NCBI RefSeq assembly: GCF_000227135.1
Contig: NC_018257.1
Span: forward strand, 751,777-815,776
Length of the DNA: 64,000 nucleotides
Reading direction: 5' to 3'
Source of the DNA: Leishmania donovani
Taxonomy: Eukaryota; Euglenozoa; Kinetoplastea; Trypanosomatida; Trypanosomatidae
Both the position numbers and the translations under genes were made by a program. The notes under the pieces are model-generated. The model worked only from the letters and a program-made list of their open reading frames with translations, was not told the origin of the DNA and did no database searches. Below, piece after piece: positions 19,490-27,775 of this stretch (positions are counted from its first letter, which is position 1; each line of letters starts with the position of its first letter).

Positions 19490-22456
19490 TTACTGCTCGA
19501 CATTACCCACCCATGTGACGCGGCTGTCCGCCTCGATGTCCTTGGCCCCTTTGGTGTTTCCGCGCAAATCGTTGTCGCAGAAGGTGCCACCGCCGTGCTT
19601 GCACACCCAGATGCCCTCGTACGCGTTCTTGCTGATGGTGTTATGGATGACGTGCGGATTGCCGCCGGTGGTGACAAGGAGGCCGGCGTTCTGGTTGCCG
19701 CGGATACGGTTCTCCTCGATAATGCCGGCACCCTTCTCAAAGACGTAAATGCCAGCCTCCTTGCCGCTCTCAATGACGTTGCGGGTGATCTTCGGTGCGG
19801 CGGTCGTCTTCACCAGCACGCCGGCCTTGCCATTCTGGCGAATCTCGTTATCGGAGACAAACGGCGCGGCCTTGTCGCAGCAGAAAACACCAGCCTGCAC
19901 GTTGGACAGAACGCGATTCTTGCGAATAACCGGCACCGCGGACGCCCCCTTAACGACGATGCCGCAGCCCGCGTTCTGCGCAATCACGTTGTACTCCATC
20001 AACCCCGAGGCATCTTGGCAAAAGATACCTGCCTCGGCACCGTCGGTGATGTGGTTGGCGCGAATGCGCGGCGTCGCATCCTTTCGGAGCAGAAAAGCGG
20101 CAAAACCGCAGCCAGAGAACGTGTTGCCTTCGTAGAGGCCTCGCGACTTCTCCATGAGGACGATGCCGGCGGCGGTGACGTCGATGAAGCTGCACTTGGT
20201 TATGATCGGCTCCATGGATAAGACGTCAGCGTCCTCTGCACCCTCCTCGACGCCGTTCACCAGGCTTGAACGAGCGACCAAGCTCGGAGATGGCGGCGGG
20301 CGTGACGACCGCGTGCCAGTCGCGGAGGTGTTCTGTCCGTTGGTGGAAGAGGAGGAGGTATGCTTGCCCCCGCCCACCGTCACGCCACTTCCCTCGACGC
20401 ACGAGATGCGACACTTGTGCAGCCTCCACTCGCCTCCCGTGATTGACACGGCGGTCGGCCGCGACGGCTTTCTTGCAGGCGCCGATGCCATTGCGTTTGC
20501 GTCTGCCTGGTGGAGATTTGTGTCCAGCTTGAGCAGCTTGGAGCGGAAGCGTCCGACATGGCGGAGGATGAAGTTCTCCACACTACCCCTGCCAGACTGG
20601 CAGTGCAAAGCAAATGGGCTGTCCGCCACCTCCAGCATCGGTGGCGGCGACTCACCTACAAGTTTGATGCTGTCCGGCAGTCGTGATGTAAGGACAAGCG
20701 GCACTGTGTGCGTGGTGTTACCGGCGACGAGGATTTTGCGAATGTGTGGCATGCTCTCAACCACCTGTAACGCCTGGGCGAGGCTCGGCACATCATCCGG
20801 GACACGCAGCACCGTCTCTGCTACGGCCGCGTTGATGCCAGACCCGTCGCGGCGCCCCTGAAACCCCTGTGCCATGGAGTACTCAGACATGGATACGCTA
20901 CACCCCGGCAGCGCCAGCTGAAAACGGGTGAATGTCCTGCTGTTCATCTCGCGCTCGCGCGGCAGCGTGCGGGAGTGACTGGTGCTGCTGGACGGAAAGA
21001 CGACGATGTTCTGCATGCTCGCCCGCGTCTGGTCTGAGGTGTTCGCCGGCGAGGGCCCCCGCGAAAAGGACAGCGTTTTCTGCTGCTGCTGCTGCTGCAT
21101 CGGCGTCGCCGACAGAGGCAAGGAGGAGGCGCCGTTCATGCTGTTCACAATAGACGACATGTTTGTGCGATCGTGGCTTTGGCGCGAGTGGTGCCTGTGA
21201 CGGGCACGATCACATCCGGCGCAGAAGGCAGCCTTGCAGCTCGAGCACATAACGCCGGCGACTTCGACTTCGCAGACGTCGCAGAGCGCCTCTGTTAGTT
21301 TCGGACAGCTCATCCCAGCGAAGAGCGTCGCGGACATGCCGGGGTGCGGCGAGGTGGCGGTGATGCTCGCCAAGCGGTGCAAAATAGAGGACGGGGTGGG
21401 GCGCCCTTGCGGCTGGCGCTGCAGCATGTCCCGCAGCAAAGCAGCCAGCTTGGTGGAGTAGCCCATTTTGGTGATTTGCGGAATCACCGTGTCCACTACT
21501 TTCGGGTTCTCTAGCAACATGCTGTTGATCGGCTGTTCGCGCAGCGTCAGGAGCTCGAGCAAGACGACGCCGAGACCCCAGATGTCCACCTTGCCGTCGT
21601 AGCGCTGCTGCAGCATGCGCTCCGGCGCTAGGTAGTAGGGTGTCCCAACCGCCGAGTTTCGGCCAAGCCCGACCGTCGCCGCCAGGCCAAAGTCACCGAT
21701 CTTGATGTTCTTGTACTCGTCGAAGAAGATGTTCGTCGGCTTCAGGTCGCGATGCAAAAAGCCCTTATCATGAATGAACTGCAGCGCCGCAGCAGCCTGC
21801 TCGAGCCACGACACCGCCTGCGCCTCTGTGATGCTGTGGCTACCCGTCTTCATGAACTCCTGCCGCGCCTCCCGCACGAGCCCTTGCATGTCACCGTTGC
21901 TGCAGAGCTCCATCACGAGACACACAGCGATCTCCTCCTCGCCGAGCCAGTGCGCTCCTGCCTGTTGTCGGTGCTTGCTGAGCAGCGAGGTCGGAACAAC
22001 GCGGGCGGCGCCGCTCTGCGGCTTTCCCGTCGGGGCGTTCGAAGAGGCTTCCGCAGTCGCCTGTTTCCATCCGCTGTCGGCGGCGCAGCCATGGTGGAAC
22101 TCGCTGTTCGACAGGCTGCAAAGGAAGAGGCTGTCCTGCTCTCGCTGCACCCTCGCCTCACGCTGCTGACCGTCACCACATCCTCCGCTGCCACACGCGC
22201 CTTCGCTCTGTGCGGCGAACTCGCGGCGGAGCTTGACACTGTTGAAGACGAGGAAGAAGTCAACGTAAGAGACGATGCTGGGGTGACGCAGCTGCAGCAG
22301 CACCTTGATCTCCTTCAGCGCCATGTTTACCTGCTCCTGGTCGGTGCAGCAGATCACCTTCATTGCATAGCTCGTCTTCGAGGTGCGGTGCTCCACCTCG
22401 TACACGACACCTTGGGCGCCATCGCCGATCTTCCGCTTAATGTTGTATTCCTCCAT
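19490..22456 (-). CDS. protein kinase (NEK-like) fused to B-box zinc finger and parallel beta-helix
   Basis: A 988-residue protein from ATG 22456, the first ATG in the frame. Residues 4-365 are a Ser/Thr kinase: glycine loop GDGAQGVV, catalytic Lys33 (YAMKVI), HRDLKPTN at 235-242, DFG at 255-257, GTPYYLAPE and DIWGLGVVLLEL. An insertion of about 100 low-complexity residues splits the N-lobe before the hinge (VCLVMELCSNGDM). The hinge and activation segments look NEK-like. At 392-429 lies a Cys/His cluster (CDVCEVEV...CSSC...CAGCDRARHRHH) of B-box type. After a Ser/Gln-rich linker, residues about 545-983 form a right-handed beta-helix, with at least nine turns of about 23 residues carrying the pattern AGIxV...N.I..N at its end. 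Such helices bind carbohydrates or act as scaffolds (SHCBP1-like). Catalysis should be intact. The substrate and location are unknown; cytoskeletal or flagellar scaffolding is a guess. Confidence 0.92.
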   Translation of the reverse strand: MEEYNIKRKIGDGAQGVVYEVEHRTSKTSYAMKVICCTDQEQVNMALKEIKVLLQLRHPSIVSYVDFFLVFNSVKLRREFAAQSEGACGSGGCGDGQQREARVQREQDSLFLCSLSNSEFHHGCAADSGWKQATAEASSNAPTGKPQSGAARVVPTSLLSKHRQQAGAHWLGEEEIAVCLVMELCSNGDMQGLVREARQEFMKTGSHSITEAQAVSWLEQAAAALQFIHDKGFLHRDLKPTNIFFDEYKNIKIGDFGLAATVGLGRNSAVGTPYYLAPERMLQQRYDGKVDIWGLGVVLLELLTLREQPINSMLLENPKVVDTVIPQITKMGYSTKLAALLRDMLQRQPQGRPTPSSILHRLASITATSPHPGMSATLFAGMSCPKLTEALCDVCEVEVAGVMCSSCKAAFCAGCDRARHRHHSRQSHDRTNMSSIVNSMNGASSLPLSATPMQQQQQQKTLSFSRGPSPANTSDQTRASMQNIVVFPSSSTSHSRTLPREREMNSRTFTRFQLALPGCSVSMSEYSMAQGFQGRRDGSGINAAVAETVLRVPDDVPSLAQALQVVESMPHIRKILVAGNTTHTVPLVLTSRLPDSIKLVGESPPPMLEVADSPFALHCQSGRGSVENFILRHVGRFRSKLLKLDTNLHQADANAMASAPARKPSRPTAVSITGGEWRLHKCRISCVEGSGVTVGGGKHTSSSSTNGQNTSATGTRSSRPPPSPSLVARSSLVNGVEEGAEDADVLSMEPIITKCSFIDVTAAGIVLMEKSRGLYEGNTFSGCGFAAFLLRKDATPRIRANHITDGAEAGIFCQDASGLMEYNVIAQNAGCGIVVKGASAVPVIRKNRVLSNVQAGVFCCDKAAPFVSDNEIRQNGKAGVLVKTTAAPKITRNVIESGKEAGIYVFEKGAGIIEENRIRGNQNAGLLVTTGGNPHVIHNTISKNAYEGIWVCKHGGGTFCDNDLRGNTKGAKDIEADSRVTWVGNVEQ

Positions 22457-23300
22457 TTCTCGAGGGGCCGCGAGTGGCGACGCTTCGCTGAATGCCTGGA
22501 TGTACACCGGGAAGCGTCAATCAACTCCAGCGAAGCACAAAACGCCAGCAACAGAGAGGGACTTGAACAGTGATGGCAATTCTGTAAGAGGAAGGACCAC
22601 GCGCAGAAGCAGACACACAGAGAGAGAAAGAGAGCCTGCCTACAGTGGAGAGCGGCAACACACGTGCACACACAGGACGAGATCGAAGCCAGAGAACAAC
22701 CCTACCACATCAGCACGAAAACCGAATATGCTCTTCACAGTAGGATGCGTTGTGCACGGCGAATCAGCCGAATTGTTCCGAATCTCTTTGCGAAAAAGCC
22801 GCCGCTGTACCTTCAGGGACGCGAGCACGGTGAGCAAGAGAAAACCAAAAGACAAAGGTCTAAGGAGTACGTACGAGAACGTGTGCCTGTTAGCACTCCT
22901 TGAGGCAGGCAGATAACGCAAGGAAACGCCAAACAAAAAGAGAACGCGCAAAAATGAGGAACGTGAATCTATGATAACTCTAAACTCGAAGAGAGAAGGA
23001 GAGGAGGTCTGATACGGCCACCAACGTCGAAACAAAACAGTGTGTGAGAGAAAGAAAGAGAGAAGTCGGACGCTGTTCGGTGACTGAAAGGGGACAAGAA
23101 AGTGGTGGTGGTGTGGTGTGGTGTGCGTGTGTGTGTGTGGGGGGGGGGGCTTGCCTCCTCTCGTGCTAGGCGAAGAGGTCTGTGGATGCTTCACCGCAAC
23201 TTCAGCTTGAATTCTAACAGAGGAACAAAAAAAAGGTTCTTCTGAGTCGCTGTTCGTGTGCTGTGAATGAAGTCGCGATATACATATATATATTACATAT

Positions 23301-23332
<32 letters not shown>

Positions 23333-23969
23333 GTTTAGCCGAGTGGCGAGCGATCAGCGTCGACAAGACGTCAACAAGCGGCACGGAAAACAGCTGCTAC
23401 TCAATTAGTGCCGATTAGCGTCATCTCCTTCGGCGTGCACTGGCCTATGCGTATGCGGGCATAGATGGGTAAGGGGTGGGGGTGGTGGAGCCGATGACCA
23501 AAGTGCATGCCAGAGAGCCAAGTGGCAGAGCGAGAAGGCGAGCCATCCCGGCGCGCATTCGTGGCTCGGGTGCCGACTAGGACGTGTGGTGGCGTGCACG
23601 GCGCCATTCGCATACCGCTCCTGACATGTAGGTTGGCAAAGGGTGCAACAACAGCTGCCTGCGCCATCCCTTTTGCTGCAGAGCTTTTCTCGCGATGAGA
23701 TCAGAAGCGTCACCGTTGGTGTACAGCATCCACGCTGTGCGTCCAGAGCGCAGGGGCTTGATAGGGGCTCGGATCTGCGTTTTTTTTTTGGTATCTGTGT
23801 GTAGGGGGGGGAGCAAGAAACAAACAAAAAAACACACAAGCAACCTCCAATGGCATTGGGCGATCGAGCGCCACGCCACGGATAGACAACCAAGCCAATC
23901 ACCGAAACATTTTCGTTAAACCGTCAGCCTCGCCTACCCATAGGAATGCTCCTCCCGCTTTTTGCACGC
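22457..23969 (-). other. intergenic region
   Basis: About 1.5 kb with no supported gene; purine-rich on +. Contains GT/TA microsatellites (23118-23150 and 23278-23334) and poly-A or poly-G runs. Frames at 22640-23194 and 23405-23902 are Phe/Ser/Pro/His-rich and look like translated UTR. Confidence 0.6.
23278..23334. repeat. TA/GT compound microsatellite
   Basis: Alternating TA tracts followed by (GT)n, about 57 bp. The most AT-rich short stretch in the window. Confidence 0.85.
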
Positions 23970-26642
23970 TTACGTCGTTTGCTCCCTGAGCTCCATTGCC
24001 TCTAAGGCACGTATCTCACGCTGAAGGCAGCGCTCAATACGCGTCGCAAGGCGAATCCTTGTCACCAGTGGCCACGTGCGGCTCTGCGCACGCGACGCCA
24101 CGTAACTGATGTAGTCAGCGGAGGGATTGTTGACCAAGTTCATGTAGTCCGGCACCGCCTTCATGACGGAGTCGATCGGCTGGATGGTCAAGTCGCCGCT
24201 GTAGAACTGCGCAAACAGCATAAAAAGCATTTCGAAGCGGCCGAAACGTGGAAGGAGGTGCACGCTGAACAAGACGGTCAACACCCATCCGCACACATCC
24301 ACCCATGCAAACCACAGCCGCGCTAGCCACGAGCCGCTTGTTGCGATGATGTGGTGCGATTTGGGGGGCCGCAGAAACGGAATCACGTACGGGTTCACCT
24401 GACTCACAATGAGGTAGTTGACGCCGAAGAGCTGAATCAGAAGTCGCCGTGGGATATCCTGAGCTATACTGCCGTCGCACCACAGCTCTCCTGGCAGGTA
24501 CGGCGCAAATGTGCCACCGCCAAGGGAGGGCTTCTCGATCAGCTGCACGGCTGTGAAGAGTCCCGGCAAGGCGCAGCTGGCACTTACTGCACTCCAAATC
24601 ACAACATCCGGAGCCGTCACGTAGTTGAGCAGCACGTGCCGATCCGACGGCATACCCTCCTGCTGGCTACGTGTCACGGACACATTCAGCACCTTTCCAC
24701 TGAGCTGGTACGCCTCCAGAAACGTCATGTCGCCACATTGACCCCGCATGCACCCCATCAGCGACCGCACATCCATCAAGAAGCCCGTCTTGAAGAAGCG
24801 CTTCAGCTTGCCAGGAAGGTCACTGTCTTCGCCGAACGGGGACATGTGCATCGCCTCGGTCGAAAGGACGTGTGACTGCATGAAGGCGTGAAGCTCGTCC
24901 GGCGACTTGGTGCAGATCATCGCGGCGATGATGGAGCCGGCCGAGGAGCCGCAGAGAATATCAGGCAACACACCCGCCTCGTGCAGCGCGCGGGCCACGC
25001 CGGCATGGTAGGTGCCCATAGAGGAACCGCCGCTGAGCACCAGCGCCGTTCGGCCATAGGAGTGCAGCACCTTGCGCAGCACCTTGAGACGATGCCCTAC
25101 TGTGACTACCGCGGGTTTGTACACAGAGCAGCGCTGCTGATGTGCGTGGTGCTGCTGCGGCAATGCGGACGGCAATGCACAGCCGTCGAGGAAGCGGCAC
25201 AGCGACGCACACGAGCTGCGAAGTTGCCGAGCCAGGGCCACCTCCGGTGAAGGAGGCGCTGCCGCCATGGGGTTGGCCGAGAGCGGCGGCGCCACCGACA
25301 TGTGCGCCCCGAAAGACAGCAAGGCAGTTGCGTTCCCCGAAGTTGTGTCTTCAGTGCGCAAGAGAGGCGACAACGGCGGCGACACACTTGCAAAATCCCC
25401 TGCGGGCTTTGCGTCATCGCTCGTCTTTGGCTTCGCAAAGGTGTGCGATACCGGCGCGGCGTCATCCCTCGTCAACAAGATGCTCTTCTCACCCGCCAGC
25501 GTGGAGGCGCAAGTGGGCACCGTTGCAGTGCTTGTGTCTGTGAGTGGCATTGCCGCGGAAGCGGCGCTGCTGCCGAGACAGTGCACAGACGCGGATGTGC
25601 TTTGCTGCCGGCTCGGTGCCGCAGTGGCGGTTGCCCATGGCGCTTGAATAGCGGACACTGTTTTCCGGAACTGCGCTTGCCAGACCTGCTGAATTTTGGC
25701 CGTCACGTCCACCGCCGGCAGCGCCGCAGATGGCCCCGAGTGCGTCGCCGACCACACTGGCGGAGGTGTGCCGGCAAGCAGCGGCGGCCGCACCTCAGCG
25801 CCGGCGCTAGCCTCCAATCGCACCCAGCAGGGACGCAAATCTCGCAACACGGGCGCGGCCGATGTTGGAGGCAAGGCGCGGTCGGCTGCAGCGCCGCTGC
25901 TGTCGCTCACCGCAGATTCGCCATGCCACGCCCCGGCCGCATAGGCCGTGATAAGGCACTCGATGCTGTCCGTGTAGTCCTCGAGGCAGTGCGGGGCGCT
26001 GTTGTAGTAGCGGTATATCGATGCGTCCATGAGACCGTGCGCGTTGCGCTTCAGCAGCGAGCACAGAAAGGTCTCCATTGCGTACAAGTTGTTCGTCCGG
26101 ATGAGGTGCTGCGCCGCGGTGGCATCGACAAGAAGGCCGACTGCGTTGCAGCGATCCAGTGGAGGGGCGTCCTGCGCCCACTTCGCCACACCGCAGTAGT
26201 GGTCCAGACTCGCTGCGGCTTCGACAAAGGTTGTGTAGCTTTCAGTCGTATTCATGACAGACAAGAAGCGCTGCGTCGTGCGACGGAACTGCACACGAGC
26301 CGGGTAGTCGTTCAGCCATCGTAGGAGAGCAAACAGGCGGCCGAGTACGCCCTGCGCGAGGTCCAAGAGAACAGAAAGCGAGAGTACTTGCCGAATTAGG
26401 TAACCAAGAACATGACCAAGCGCGGCGGCGGCTTCTTGCACACGTGTGAAGTGCGTGCGCAGCGACGCGGCTGGCGGAAGCAAGGGCTTTCTGCGTGCCG
26501 CTGTAGCGAGAGGAAAATGCCTCAACGCCTTTCGCATCGGCCTCGGCCGCCTGCGCTCTTGCGTCCGTGTGTCACCTCCTAAGGCAGATGTCGCTGTACG
26601 CCGACGCAGCGCCGACGATGGGGCAGGCGCGTCACGTGGCAT
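23970..26642 (-). CDS. patatin-like acylglycerol lipase with DUF3336-type N-terminus
   Basis: An 890-residue protein. The frame is open up to 27455, but a strong splice acceptor at 26816-26834 removes the upstream ATGs, so I start at ATG 26642. A hydrophobic helix region at about 75-110 (LGYLIRQVLSLSVLLDLAQG) is followed by a segment resembling the DUF3336 region of Tgl3/4/5 and SDP1 lipases (DYPARVQFRRT, SYTTFVEAAASLDH). A long Ala/Ser/Pro-rich insertion (about 250-465) interrupts the protein. The patatin domain follows: oxyanion loop LSGGSSMGTYHAGV, nucleophile elbow GSSAG (Ser567), and the dyad Asp723 in CDGSIAQDIP. C-terminal hydrophobic segments (WFAWVDVCGWVLTVLFSVHL) suggest membrane or lipid-droplet association. 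Expected activity is triacylglycerol or phospholipid hydrolysis. Confidence 0.92.
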   Translation of the reverse strand: MPRDAPAPSSALRRRTATSALGGDTRTQERRRPRPMRKALRHFPLATAARRKPLLPPAASLRTHFTRVQEAAAALGHVLGYLIRQVLSLSVLLDLAQGVLGRLFALLRWLNDYPARVQFRRTTQRFLSVMNTTESYTTFVEAAASLDHYCGVAKWAQDAPPLDRCNAVGLLVDATAAQHLIRTNNLYAMETFLCSLLKRNAHGLMDASIYRYYNSAPHCLEDYTDSIECLITAYAAGAWHGESAVSDSSGAAADRALPPTSAAPVLRDLRPCWVRLEASAGAEVRPPLLAGTPPPVWSATHSGPSAALPAVDVTAKIQQVWQAQFRKTVSAIQAPWATATAAPSRQQSTSASVHCLGSSAASAAMPLTDTSTATVPTCASTLAGEKSILLTRDDAAPVSHTFAKPKTSDDAKPAGDFASVSPPLSPLLRTEDTTSGNATALLSFGAHMSVAPPLSANPMAAAPPSPEVALARQLRSSCASLCRFLDGCALPSALPQQHHAHQQRCSVYKPAVVTVGHRLKVLRKVLHSYGRTALVLSGGSSMGTYHAGVARALHEAGVLPDILCGSSAGSIIAAMICTKSPDELHAFMQSHVLSTEAMHMSPFGEDSDLPGKLKRFFKTGFLMDVRSLMGCMRGQCGDMTFLEAYQLSGKVLNVSVTRSQQEGMPSDRHVLLNYVTAPDVVIWSAVSASCALPGLFTAVQLIEKPSLGGGTFAPYLPGELWCDGSIAQDIPRRLLIQLFGVNYLIVSQVNPYVIPFLRPPKSHHIIATSGSWLARLWFAWVDVCGWVLTVLFSVHLLPRFGRFEMLFMLFAQFYSGDLTIQPIDSVMKAVPDYMNLVNNPSADYISYVASRAQSRTWPLVTRIRLATRIERCLQREIRALEAMELREQTT

Positions 26643-27775
26643 CGCTGCGTTCGCGAGCGGTGCTTGACGTGCTGCTTGCAAATGACAATGTGTATGCAAA
26701 GGGATGGCGCCAGCGCACCCACGAACTGGTAGGCCAGAAAAGTAAGGAGAAGTCTCGACCGGAGAAGACGACAGACGATGGCCTCGGCCGTGTTGCCGTG
26801 TCTCTGAAGATGCACCTAATAGAGAGAGAGAAACCGGCCAAAGCATGAATGACCGACGCGACGGAAGCGACGACAAGGACAACCTAGCAGCCTCAGGAGG
26901 AAGAAGCAAACAGAAAAGGACAAATAATGGAGAAGGTCCTCGACAAGCAGAAGCACGAGCATAGTTACAAAGGTCTTTGAAAGAATGATACAGGTGTGTA
27001 TCTGAAAGAATGTGTGCTGGCCTGAGCTCAGGCGCCGGTCCGTTCACAAGAAATAACCTACGCGCGGTTCTCGTTCCCACACAGGCGCAGAGAAGATGTT
27101 TTCCAGACAAGAAGTATCGAAAATGATGATGAGAGCGCGGCGGAGAAGGATTGCCTGACACACAGACACGGGGCAGGCAGAGAGAGAGAGAGAAATGTGT
27201 TGTGCGCGTATGTCTCCGCACTAAAGGAAAGTTTATATACAGTGGGCTGATGACGGGCATTGAGAAAGATAGAGCGGACAGCTCGAGAGGGTGGCCAGGC
27301 GGTGGGGGCCGTGGGCAGGAATAGGGAGGGATGTGTTTGTTTCTCGTTTCCCTTCTACGGCATCGTGGCCGAACCGAGCTTGCATGTCTTCGCCCATGAA
27401 CCATGAAACTTCGCCGTTCATTGCGTCTCCACAGTCGTATTCGAGGCAGCAGCACCGCTGCTTTCCGTTCGTTGTCGCATTTTCTTTGGATGCGTCGTCT
27501 TGTTACTCGGATAATGTTTTTTTTCTTTTTTTTTCAGGTATGCGATGTGCACTTTCCTCCATCGCTGCTTCAGGCTGCGTCTGCCGATGTGAACGAGGGA
27601 TGGCGTCCCTCACGGTAACACCGATCAGAGCCGCAACGGAGAACAGCGCAAAAAACAAAAAGGGAGAAACAACATCCGCCATGGGCTCTCCGTCCACCAC
27701 ACGCTGTGAAGCGCAACGGTAGGCACATACCACATCCGCAGAGACTGCGGGTGTCTTCATCGTCTCATCATGCGT
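26643..27775 (-). other. 5' UTR and intergenic region
   Basis: Besides the acceptor above, no gene is seen. The open frame running upstream to 27455 is Ser/His/Leu-rich and UTR-like. A (GA)n tract lies at about 27180-27194 and a T-rich block at 27518-27535. Confidence 0.55.
26816..26834 (-). promoter_or_regulatory. probable trans-splice acceptor of the lipase gene
   Basis: On the - strand a TTTCTCTCTCTCT tract (26821-26833) runs straight into ATTAG, with AG at 26816-26817. The next in-frame ATG is 26642, which makes this site decisive for the start call. Confidence 0.65.
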
